NCBI GenBank assembly: GCA_937890245.1
Contig: CALACF010000152.1
Coordinates: 1-5,092 of the forward strand
Length of the DNA: 5,092 bases
Source of the DNA: an uncultured Flavobacteriales bacterium
GTDB taxonomy: Bacteria > Bacteroidota > Bacteroidia > Flavobacteriales_D > Sanyastnellaceae
Direction: 5' to 3'
In this document: one piece after another, positions 1-5,092 of the stretch
Layout: every line of letters begins with the position of its first letter
Numbering within the stretch: the stretch's first letter is position 1
Notes under the pieces: generated by a model
The model's database searches: none
What the model was told of the DNA's origin: nothing
The model's input: the letters and a program-made list of their open reading frames with translations, nothing else
Made by a program: the position numbers and the translations under genes

Positions 1-258
1 AGTGAAAATCCGATCTGGGCCGTCGACCATTTCTGTGATCGTCAAGGAAATGTATTTTCCACCAGAGGATTCGCGGCGTTTACATGTTGAGAACGCGGGG
101 AAATGGCTGAGCACTTCATCGATGGCCTCCGGTTGGTTGGGCAAGATGAACTTGAACATGTAGTCGCAGGGCCAATTATAAGCTGCGTTCAGAGAAGCTC
201 GGATTTTGCTCAACTGCTCGTCGCCTTTCAGCTCTTCTCCGCTCGGCCCGTTTTCCAT
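1..258 (-). CDS. DUF493 (YbeD-like) family small protein, 3' end cut by window
   Basis: The frame runs from an ATG at 258-256 to the left edge with no stop, giving 86 residues. After a polar N-terminus rich in Glu and Lys comes the family signature: NWPCDYMFKFILP at residues 28-40 (the aromatic-Pro...Y-x-[FY]-K-[FV]-I-x-P strand), a helix around 43-53 (EAIDEVLSHF), then SSGGKYISLTIT at 64-75, matching the S-x-G-x-Y-x-S-x-[ST]-[IV] strand of E. coli YbeD. Family members are about 85-100 residues, so probably only the last 15-20 residues are missing. YbeD has an ACT-like ferredoxin fold; its physiological role is poorly known and the protein is presumably cytoplasmic, with no signal peptide visible. 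The ATG at 258 is chosen because the conserved core begins at a normal distance from it; no strong Shine-Dalgarno is visible, as is usual in Bacteroidota. A terminator separates it from the upstream giant gene, so it is probably not cotranscribed. Family assignment is from motif memory, not a search. Confidence 0.85.
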   Translation of the reverse strand, partial: MENGPSGEELKGDEQLSKIRASLNAAYNWPCDYMFKFILPNQPEAIDEVLSHFPAFSTCKRRESSGGKYISLTITEMVDGPDRIFT

Positions 259-355
259 GGAGCAAAGTAAATGCACTAAATGCAAAAAGGGCGCCCGAAG
301 ACGCCCAAATTGCTCACTGTTTTGCTCGGTCCACGCCGGCTTCTAAGTGTTCAGA
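259..355. other. Intergenic gap between giant gene and DUF493 gene
   Basis: This 97-bp gap separates two genes read in the same (minus) direction. It contains the stem-loop terminator at 284-306. On its left, minus-strand sequence between the T-run and the ATG at 258 is only 25 bp and AT-rich, with a 7-bp direct repeat (taaatgc on the plus strand at 268-274 and 277-283, period 9). On its right, 307-355 holds nothing I recognise. A promoter for the DUF493 gene would have to overlap the terminator; the closest match to the Bacteroidota -7 element (TAnnTTTG) is TTACTTTG just before the ATG, with one mismatch and no convincing -33 element, so I do not annotate it as a promoter. Confidence 0.7.
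284..306 (-). terminator. Rho-independent terminator of the giant surface-protein gene
   Basis: On the minus strand the sequence reads GGGCGTC-TTCG-GGCGCCC followed by TTTTT. The arms (306-300 and 295-289) form a 7-bp stem with one internal G-U pair, closed by C-G around a UUCG tetraloop, an exceptionally stable cap, and the T-run occupies 288-284. It lies about 50 bp past the TAA at 356-358 and before the ATG at 258, where a terminator for the long gene is expected. The plus-strand reading lacks a U-run after the stem, so it should act in the minus direction only. Confidence 0.88.
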
Positions 356-3300
356 TTACTCGGGGCAGTCTGAACCGTAAAGCTGGAAGAAGTCAAGCAA
401 ATCGTTGATGTTGATCTCTCCGTCGCCGTTGAGATCACCAGGACAAGGCGAATCATATTCGCACGAGCCGTCGTTGGTGTTGGCCAACCCGTTGTAGTTG
501 TACGCCGCCGGGTCGGTACAGCCCTCGAGCGGAAGGATGCAGCCCGTGTTGAAGTTGGCCGTAGGGTCAAAGTTCAAAGCGGTAGGATCCGTGCAACCTG
601 CGAGCAAGCACGACCCATCGTCGTCTGTGGCCGCAGCGTCGTAATTGATGGCCGCCGCATCGCTACAACCTGCCACCTCAAGCTCGTCACATACGCCGTC
701 GTCGTCGGTGTCATTCACGCAGGTCATGCCATCACATTCGTACACATCGGGGAAGAGGCAGCTGCCGTCTTCCTCAGTGTAGCCGTCAAAGTTGCACGCC
801 GTAGCATCTGCACAACCGCAGTCTGGATTTCCAAAGGCGATGGTATAGAGCTCAGCTGCAGCACCGTTCCCATGTGGGAAGACCTGGAAGCTGACCTGTC
901 CGCTCAATGAGCCGCTGGTTGTGAACTGGCCGATCAGCACGCGCATATCATTTCCTGCAACCCCGTTGGAGCTTCCGTCGAGCACGAACCAAGCACCACC
1001 GAAGTCACCTCCGATTACTAAGTCAGCACCGCCTTCGAATGGCGCAACCCATGGGTCAGATTCAGCCGTGGTCACGGCGCCCTCACCACCGGCGAGGTCA
1101 GCCGTTTCAGTCAAGCCAATCGTCACGTATGAATCGTACGCAAGCGTAGGCTGGATGGAGAACAGAACCGATTGTGTATTCTGGCCCAAGGCACCGCCAA
1201 GCACATCCTGGTAGAATGTGGTCGAGGTCCGGATGTCCGTTTCGAAGCCCGTCTCCCCTGCTACGCTCGATAAGAAGTCGTCTGCGTTTGCCATGTTGAC
1301 GTACAAGCGGTAGGTCGTCATGCCTGGGATTCCGTCAACTGCGTAGGTTTCCATGTCCAAGCTGTAGCCGTCCACTTCAAGCGCGTCAGCGCAGCTGCAG
1401 AAGTCGCAGGATCCGTCCTCCGTATTTGCTGCAGGATGGAAGTTACAAGCCGCTGCGTCCATGCACCCTTCGATGGTGGTCACGATACAGCTTCCGTCGT
1501 CTACGTCTGCCAATGGATTGAAGTTCACAGCCTCTAAGTTGGTACAACCGCCGAACGTACAAGATCCGTCGTCGATCATGGCGTCCACATCGTAGTTCGT
1601 CGCAGAAGCGTTCGTACAGCCTCCGGCGAAGACCACCGTGATCTGCTGCAAGAGCTCTACGCTGTTTCCACAGTCGTCCGTGATGGTGAAGACACGCGTC
1701 GTTTCGTAACCACCTGGTGCGACATTTGAGCACAGATCGCTGTAGCTGATGCTGGCGCTTCCGCATGCGTCCTCTACCGTTGGCAGCTCGAGATACATCG
1801 GCATGCCCACTTCCATGGTCACCGTTGTGTCGGCCGGAGCGTTGGTCACAGCAGGGGCCTCATTGTCAGTGAAGACGAAGGTCTGCACATGGGTGCTGCT
1901 GTTGCCACAGCCGTCAGTGGCTGTAAAGGTCCGTTCGATCTGGTACGATCCAGCGCAATCTCCGGGCAGCATCACATCAGCTTGTTCAACAGCCGCAATG
2001 CCACAGTTGTCGGAAACTTCCACCGCGCTCGATGGCAAGGCTTCCGTACAAGAAAGCACCACATCAAGGGGCGTTGATACAAAGACTGGAGGCGTCGTGT
2101 CCTCAAAGGTCACGGTCTGCACTTCAGTTGCTGAATTGCCGCAGCCGTCGCTTGCCGTGAAGGTCAGCGTCATCACATCGGTGCCCTCGCAAGGGTAGTT
2201 GTGCGTTTCGTCCACTGTCACCGTCACTCCGCTGCAGGCGTCAAAGGCTGAAGCCATCACAATTTCATAGCTGTCGCCACAGTCCAGGGTCAAGTCCGCT
2301 GGGACCATTCCGAATTCGGGCGCCGTCATATCAGCCATCGTGATCGTCTGAACAGCTGAGCTTGCGTTGCCGCATCCATCTGTTACCGTCCATGTCCGAT
2401 CGATGATGTTCTGCGCAATGCAGTTTGAAGCGCCACTCAAGTCCACCGTAGCTGTTCCACCAGCAATCAGTCGCATGTCACCTCCTGGCACTTCCGTCCA
2501 CGTGATGGTTACGCTGTTGCCCGTCCACTCGATTGAAGCCTCTGCCTGTGATGGGTCAGAAAGCAGGTTGTCTGATGTCAGGATAGCGCCGACAATACCA
2601 GGATTGGCCATGACATTGCTGAGAGCCACCTGAACGAAGTCGAAGTTTTGCGTCTCAAGAACGTCAGCTACGCTGAGCAAAATCTGTCCGCCATCCACAT
2701 CAACCTCAAGAGCGCCTTGGAATTGGAATGGATTGCTGATCTCATCAGCTGTAGTCAATTCGATGCCAGCACCAAGGGATACGCCTGTGGCTTCCAAAGT
2801 GCGTGGGAAATTCATCAAGTTTGCGACGGTCAAGTCAACGCGCAGATCGGCCGTCAAGCCATCAAGGCTGAAGCTTCCATTGCTCACAACGTCACTGTAG
2901 CTCACACTTGGGTCGGCCGTGCAGGCATCGGAAGCGTCGAGCACTTCGCCCGTTGAAGCGGGGTCAGTTGATGTCGAACAGTCAATCGTTGCGTCTGCTG
3001 GCACTGTGAAGGTGGGCGCGACATCATCAATGAAGGTCACCGTACGGGTCGAGACGGCCTGGTTTCCACAGAGGTCGGTTGCCGTATAGGTCTGGATCAA
3101 GTCATATGTACAGTTCACTGCCGCAGTGGCAGCTTCCGTCAAAACGATCGAGACGTCGCCACCACAGCCGTCGGCAGCCGTTACGGTTGCCGTTGGGATG
3201 TCATCGCCACAAGAGAGCGTGAGGTCTGCGGGCACTCCAAAGAGTACAGGTGCCTCGACATCTGAAACTGTGATGATCTGCACTGCAGAAGACTGATTGG

Positions 3301-5092
3301 CACACAAATCCGTAAAGAAGAAGGTGCGGGTGATCGTCAAATCATTGGCACACACACCGACCAGCGTATCGAGGGTCTCAGTATAATTCACTGCAGAACA
3401 GGCGTCCGTAGCGGATGGCACAGGGAAGTCGTAGGACTCGCCACAAGCCAAGGCCACATCGGCAGGCACGTTGGTGATCGCCGGGGCGATGTCATCTGAA
3501 ACCGTGAAGGTCGCTATAGCAGCCGCCTCATTTCCACAACCGTCAGTAGCGGTGAACGTGCGGGTCCAGATTCCGAATCCATCACAGGCTCCTGGCGCCC
3601 AAACGTCGGCCACAGTGAGGGTCACGCCGCTGCACTCATCGGTGGCGGTAGGCATAGAAGTCGGGAGCGATTCGCCGCAAGTCAGCACCGTTGAAGCAGG
3701 CACGTTGCTCAAGACCGGAGCAGTGTCGTCCACGACGGTAATCACATGCGAGAGCGACTGGCTCTGGTAACCAAAGTCATCGATCGCAACGTACGTACGC
3801 AGGATCTGGTAGCTTCCAACGCAAGCGTCGAAAGTCGTATCGTCAGTTGCAACGATTTCCAAGTTCGTGTCGCAATTGTCTGAAGCCGTTGGAGCAAAGT
3901 CGAGGAGGGTTCCGCAAGAGACCGTAACATCTTCAACCACACCGTCAAAAGTTGGGGCTTCGCTGTCGAACAAGCAGTCGTCGTCGCAGTCATATCCAAA
4001 CTCAGAGTAGAAACATGAGCCGTCGTCGAACATTGCACCTGGTGCGTAGTTGCAGGCATCAGCCTCCGTACAGCCGCATTGGCTTGAACCCATGCCCAAG
4101 GTGACGCGCTGCTGGTTGAGGTTGTCGCCCTCTGGGAAGATCTGCACATAGAATTGGCCGCTGATTACACCGTTGGTCGTCAATTGAGCGAGCAGTACGC
4201 GGTTGTCAGCTCCAGCCACACCGTTGGTCACGTCGGGGTTGACAAACCAACCCGATCCGATCACGTCATCAATGGCAAACCCGTTGCCAGCCTCAAACAC
4301 ACTGGTCCATGGCTCTGGCTCTGGGAGGCCTTGAATCGCACCTTGTCCAAGCGCCATATCTGGCGACTGATCGATGCCAATCGTGAACCACGAGTCGTAC
4401 TCGAGCCCTGGAAAGTTGTCATAAAGCAGTGGGTTCACACTGTTCGGGAAGGCCGATCCGAGGATGTCCTGGTAGAAATCGCCTGTGGTATTGATGAACG
4501 TGGGGTTCTGGCTCACGCCGGTCACCGCGCTCACTTTGTCTGTTGCGTTGGGCAGGGTGACGTAAACGCGGTAGGTCACGTAACCAGGGATGCCGTCAAC
4601 AGCATGCTCCTCGATCACCAAACCGTAGTTTCCGTCGCTGCTCGTGGTGCCTGCACATGAGCAGAAGTCGCATGAGCCATCGTCGGTGTCAGCTGCAGGG
4701 TTGAAGTTGCATGCCAATGCATCGTTGCATCCGTCATACGTCGCATCCGCTCCGTCGCATACACCGTCACCATCGGCATCGGCATCGCCAAGGCATTCGC
4801 CAGCGCAGTTATAGTAGGTCACAGGGAACGCACATCCGCTGTCGTCCAGGGTGGCAGCCGCGTCGTAATTGCACGCCGTGGCGTCCGTACAACCGGCACA
4901 ACTCGTGTATTCACAGCCGGTGTTCAAGGATGCGCTCGAATCATAGTTGCAAGCCACTGTATCGGTACATCCAGCGCAACTCGTGTACTCGCAACTCTCG
5001 TCGTCAAACGTGGCGACCAAGTTGAAGTTGCAAGCAGAAGGCGCCGTACAACCTGTCGTCTCGGTCTCGTCGCAAAGTCCGTTCGTGTTAAC
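356..5092 (-). CDS. Giant secreted multidomain protein: HYR domains and Cys/Asp-rich repeats, 5' end beyond window
   Basis: The frame is open from the right edge to a TAA at 358-356, 1578 visible residues. The TTG at 5020-5018 should not be taken as the start: the 24 codons before it stay open and encode another repeat (GCTAPSACNF) and a cut Asp/Asn loop, so signal peptide and true start lie outside. Order: R1-R4 (14-147), unnamed domain A1 (148-339), R5 (340-378), HYR1-4 (379-689), HYR5 with a large insertion (692-921), HYR6-8 (924-1157), R6-R8 (1158-1235), A2 (1236-1425), R9-R12 (1426-1549), dockerin-like tail (1550-1578). Many regularly spaced cysteines, TSP3-like Asp loops and repeated Ig-like HYR domains point to an extracellular, calcium-stabilised protein. 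Adhesion, matrix building or particle attachment is the likely role, by analogy with HYR proteins; no catalytic domain is seen. The protein is very acidic, with one lysine (186) and about 16 arginines. No membrane segment is visible, and the usual type IX secretion C-terminal domain is absent, so how it is held at the surface is unclear. Reading frame certain; function inferred. Confidence 0.95.
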   Translation of the reverse strand, partial: VNTNGLCDETETTGCTAPSACNFNLVATFDDESCEYTSCAGCTDTVACNYDSSASLNTGCEYTSCAGCTDATACNYDAAATLDDSGCAFPVTYYNCAGECLGDADADGDGVCDGADATYDGCNDALACNFNPAADTDDGSCDFCSCAGTTSSDGNYGLVIEEHAVDGIPGYVTYRVYVTLPNATDKVSAVTGVSQNPTFINTTGDFYQDILGSAFPNSVNPLLYDNFPGLEYDSWFTIGIDQSPDMALGQGAIQGLPEPEPWTSVFEAGNGFAIDDVIGSGWFVNPDVTNGVAGADNRVLLAQLTTNGVISGQFYVQIFPEGDNLNQQRVTLGMGSSQCGCTEADACNYAPGAMFDDGSCFYSEFGYDCDDDCLFDSEAPTFDGVVEDVTVSCGTLLDFAPTASDNCDTNLEIVATDDTTFDACVGSYQILRTYVAIDDFGYQSQSLSHVITVVDDTAPVLSNVPASTVLTCGESLPTSMPTATDECSGVTLTVADVWAPGACDGFGIWTRTFTATDGCGNEAAAIATFTVSDDIAPAITNVPADVALACGESYDFPVPSATDACSAVNYTETLDTLVGVCANDLTITRTFFFTDLCANQSSAVQIITVSDVEAPVLFGVPADLTLSCGDDIPTATVTAADGCGGDVSIVLTEAATAAVNCTYDLIQTYTATDLCGNQAVSTRTVTFIDDVAPTFTVPADATIDCSTSTDPASTGEVLDASDACTADPSVSYSDVVSNGSFSLDGLTADLRVDLTVANLMNFPRTLEATGVSLGAGIELTTADEISNPFQFQGALEVDVDGGQILLSVADVLETQNFDFVQVALSNVMANPGIVGAILTSDNLLSDPSQAEASIEWTGNSVTITWTEVPGGDMRLIAGGTATVDLSGASNCIAQNIIDRTWTVTDGCGNASSAVQTITMADMTAPEFGMVPADLTLDCGDSYEIVMASAFDACSGVTVTVDETHNYPCEGTDVMTLTFTASDGCGNSATEVQTVTFEDTTPPVFVSTPLDVVLSCTEALPSSAVEVSDNCGIAAVEQADVMLPGDCAGSYQIERTFTATDGCGNSSTHVQTFVFTDNEAPAVTNAPADTTVTMEVGMPMYLELPTVEDACGSASISYSDLCSNVAPGGYETTRVFTITDDCGNSVELLQQITVVFAGGCTNASATNYDVDAMIDDGSCTFGGCTNLEAVNFNPLADVDDGSCIVTTIEGCMDAAACNFHPAANTEDGSCDFCSCADALEVDGYSLDMETYAVDGIPGMTTYRLYVNMANADDFLSSVAGETGFETDIRTSTTFYQDVLGGALGQNTQSVLFSIQPTLAYDSYVTIGLTETADLAGGEGAVTTAESDPWVAPFEGGADLVIGGDFGGAWFVLDGSSNGVAGNDMRVLIGQFTTSGSLSGQVSFQVFPHGNGAAAELYTIAFGNPDCGCADATACNFDGYTEEDGSCLFPDVYECDGMTCVNDTDDDGVCDELEVAGCSDAAAINYDAAATDDDGSCLLAGCTDPTALNFDPTANFNTGCILPLEGCTDPAAYNYNGLANTNDGSCEYDSPCPGDLNGDGEININDLLDFFQLYGSDCPE
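359..445 (-). other. Dockerin/EF-hand-like C-terminal tail
   Basis: The last 29 residues (1550-1578) contain DLNGDGEININD at 1553-1564, which fits a 12-residue EF-hand loop with Asp1553, Asn1555, Asp1557, Glu1559 and Asp1564 as ligands and Gly/Ile in the expected places, followed by a helix LLDFFQLYGSD. Cysteines at 1550 and 1576 bracket it and could form a disulfide. This is half of a classical dockerin. Comparable CPGDLNGDG...DLL tails end many secreted proteins of marine Bacteroidota and Planctomycetes; a sorting, anchoring or docking role is possible but unproven. Confidence 0.75.
446..817 (-). repeat. C-terminal Cys/Asp-rich repeats R9-R12
   Basis: R9 671-817 begins GCADATACNFD and carries the extension YECDGMTCVND followed by a complete TSP3-like loop D-T-D-D-D-G-V-C-D at 686-712 (residues 1461-1469), a likely calcium site. 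R10 599-670, R11 524-598 and R12 446-523 are compact 24-26 residue units in which the middle cysteine is lost (AAINYD, TALNFD, AAYNYN), leaving one probable disulfide each. Confidence 0.85.
818..1387 (-). other. Unnamed domain A2, second copy (inside giant CDS)
   Basis: Residues 1236-1425 repeat the landmarks of A1: AVDGIPG (1251-1257), TYRLYV, FYQD-LG (1293-1299), LAYDSYVTIG, DPWVAPFE, GGAWFV, NGVAG-x-D-x-RVL (1376-1386) and SGQVSFQVFPHG. The distances between landmarks match A1 almost exactly (42 residues from AVDGIPG to FYQD in both; 83 versus 84 from FYQD to NGVAG). It too is cysteine-free except for a terminal Cys (1425) before the next repeat. Divergence elsewhere shows an old duplication. 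Confidence 0.8.
1388..1621 (-). repeat. Cys/Asp-rich repeats R6-R8
   Basis: R6 1550-1621 (GCTNASATNYD...DDGSC), R7 1469-1549 (GCTNLEAVNFN...DDGSC), R8 1388-1468 (GCMDAAACNFH...EDGSCDFCSCA). R6 and R7 lack the middle cysteine (Thr or Val in its place), leaving two cysteines each. R8 keeps it and ends in the same CDFCSCA as R4, again directly in front of the unnamed domain. Confidence 0.85.
1622..2323 (-). repeat. HYR domains 6-8
   Basis: HYR6 2099-2323, HYR7 1865-2092, HYR8 1622-1858, with starts spaced 231 and 234 bp. HYR6 and HYR7 have the full four-cysteine pattern and the conserved TATDGCGN or TASDGCGN ending. HYR8 is divergent: the first cysteine is replaced by Met1093 (TVTMEVGMP where others have TLSCGE-LP), while DAC, DLC and DDCGN remain. 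It ends in ITVVFAG rather than the VTVxD of the others and passes directly into repeat R6. Confidence 0.86.
2330..3019 (-). repeat. HYR domain 5, split by a 154-codon insertion
   Basis: The domain opens normally (APTFTVPADATIDC, DASDACTADPSVSYSD) and closes normally (CIAQNIIDRTWTVTDGCGN...QTITMAD), so all four cysteines are present (705, 724, 891, 907). Between second and third cysteine lies about 150 residues of extra sequence. The distance from the HYR5 start to the HYR6 start is 696 bp against the usual 234, an excess of 462 bp, exactly 154 codons. Confidence 0.8.
2432..2881 (-). other. Inserted cysteine-free domain within HYR5
   Basis: Residues about 738-887 start near NGSFSLDGLTADLRVDLTV and end near GGTATVDLSGA. 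No cysteine occurs in the segment, unlike everything around it except A1 and A2. Short alternating hydrophobic runs (ALEVDVDG-ILLSVADV, ASIEWTGNSVTITWTEV, MRLIAGGTATVDL) suggest a beta-rich domain. I do not recognise a family, and it does not look like A1/A2 or a HYR. Its position in a loop between two strands resembles a nested-domain insertion. Edges are accurate to about ten residues. Confidence 0.65.
3026..3958 (-). repeat. HYR (hyalin repeat) domains 1-4
   Basis: Four Ig-like HYR domains: HYR1 3728-3958, HYR2 3494-3721, HYR3 3260-3487, HYR4 3026-3253. Each follows AP-x-[FIL]...[VP]-A-D-x-T-[LV]-[ST]-C-G...A-[TS]-D-x-C...G-x-C...R-T-[FY]-x-[AF]-T-D-x-C-G-N...V-[ST]-[DV]-D. Starts are spaced 237, 234 and 234 bp, so the unit is 78 codons including a short D-x-x linker. 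HYR2-4 have four cysteines each; HYR1 has three, with the DxCGN cysteine replaced by Phe440 (DDFGY). HYR domains are extracellular Ig-like modules associated with adhesion; here they would form the central rod of the protein. Confidence 0.88.
3959..4075 (-). repeat. Cys/Asp-rich repeat R5 linking A1 to the HYR array
   Basis: Residues 340-378 begin GCTEADACNY and include FDDGSC, then an extension YDCDDDCLFD that resembles the YNCAGECLGD extension of R3 but does not continue into a full Asp loop. It holds five cysteines. The first HYR domain starts directly after it. Confidence 0.8.
4076..4651 (-). other. Unnamed domain A1, first copy (inside giant CDS)
   Basis: Residues 148-339 form a cysteine-free domain of about 190 residues, bounded by CSCA before it and a single Cys (339) directly before the next GC repeat. 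Landmarks are AVDGIPG (164-170), TYRVYV, FYQD-LG (206-212), LEYDSWFTIG, a PW near 261, SGWFV and NGVAG-x-D-x-RVL (290-300), then SGQFYVQIFPEG. The alternating hydrophobic pattern suggests a beta-sandwich, perhaps carbohydrate- or protein-binding. A second copy lies at 818-1387. I cannot assign it to a named family. Confidence 0.8.
4652..5053 (-). repeat. N-terminal block of Cys/Asp-rich repeats R1-R4
   Basis: Four copies of the pattern G-C-x-D-x-x-A-C-N-[YF]-[DN]-x5-6-[DN]-x-[GS]-x-C lie head to tail: R1 4973-5053, R2 4895-4972, R3 4733-4894, R4 4652-4732. R1 and R2 both end in CEYTSCA and are nearly a 78-bp tandem duplication. R3 carries an extended tail (YYNCAGECLGD) leading to a complete TSP3-like loop D-A-D-G-D-G-V-C-D at 4754-4780 (residues 105-113), a likely calcium site. 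R4 ends in CDFCSCA immediately before domain A1. All four keep the middle cysteine (ACN). The repeat is common in secreted proteins of marine Bacteroidota; its function is unknown to me, but disulfide-stapled spacers with metal binding are plausible. Confidence 0.85.
5054..5092 (-). other. Cut Asp/Asn calcium-type loop at window edge (inside giant CDS)
   Basis: Residues 1-13 read VNTNGLCDETETT. The spacing N-x-N-G-x-C-D matches the end of a TSP3-like D-x-[DN]-x-[DN]-G-x-C-D loop whose first Asp would lie just outside the window, as in the complete loops at 4754-4780 and 686-712. It implies that the Cys/Asp-rich repeat region continues upstream of what is visible. Confidence 0.55.

Noticed and set aside
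259..283. Promoter for the DUF493 gene
   Set aside because: TTACTTTG differs from the TAnnTTTG consensus and no -33 element sits at the right distance, so a promoter call would be guesswork.
307..355. Possible second hairpin or small RNA between the TAA and the terminator
   Set aside because: Only short, weak complementarities are visible and there is nothing resembling a known RNA.
446..1621. Regular short repeats as a possible CRISPR array
   Set aside because: The repetition is at the protein level (24-27 codons, variable DNA) within an open frame; there are no identical DNA repeats with unique spacers.
1443..1766. 107-codon minus-strand open frame overlapping the giant gene in another frame
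   Set aside because: It lies wholly inside well-supported repeat and HYR coding sequence, its product is Arg-rich and low in complexity, and it shows no domain; it is a frame shadow.
1749..2198. 149-codon plus-strand open frame opposite HYR6-8
   Set aside because: Its repeated PQPSVAVKV-type segments are simply the reverse reading of the conserved TATDGCGN codons, so it mirrors the HYR repeats.
2432..2881. The HYR5 insertion as a mobile element or intein
   Set aside because: No inverted ends, target-site duplication, transposase or intein splice motifs (no Cys/Ser start or His-Asn end); it looks like ordinary domain sequence.
4154..4660. 168-codon plus-strand open frame opposite domain A1
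   Set aside because: Antisense to a conserved duplicated domain; no recognisable motif, and long antisense frames are expected opposite moderately GC-rich, strongly biased coding sequence.

Overview
The window most likely comes from a marine or other aquatic member of the Bacteroidota, near the Flavobacteriales. The grounds are a very large secreted protein built from hyalin-type (HYR) domains and short Cys/Asp-rich GCTD...ACNYD...DDGSC repeats, a combination I know mainly from that group, and a DUF493 gene whose motif resembles Bacteroidota versions. The assignment is an inference; there is no rRNA or housekeeping marker in the window.

Both genes lie on the minus strand. Reading in the direction of transcription (right to left), about 93% of the window (5092 down to 356) is one reading frame that enters from beyond the right edge and ends at a TAA at 356-358. 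Its visible 1578 residues are modular: a cut calcium-type loop, Cys/Asp-rich repeats R1-R4, a domain I cannot name (A1), repeat R5, eight HYR domains, repeats R6-R8, a second copy of the unnamed domain (A2), repeats R9-R12, and a short dockerin/EF-hand-like tail. Residue numbers for this protein count from the first codon in the window (Val1 at 5092-5090).

A 97-bp intergenic gap (259-355) holds a strong intrinsic terminator with a UUCG-capped stem. Only 25 bp later the second gene begins: a DUF493/YbeD-like small protein (258 down to the left edge), cut before its C-terminus.

The two genes look functionally unrelated: an exported adhesin-like or structural surface protein, and a small cytoplasmic protein of poorly known role, separated by a terminator. 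I see no RNA gene, CRISPR array, insertion sequence or defence system. The points worth a second look are inside the giant protein: a duplicated unnamed domain in a duplicated cassette, a 154-codon in-frame insertion inside the fifth HYR domain, complementary loss of one cysteine in the first and last HYR domains, and near-total absence of lysine.
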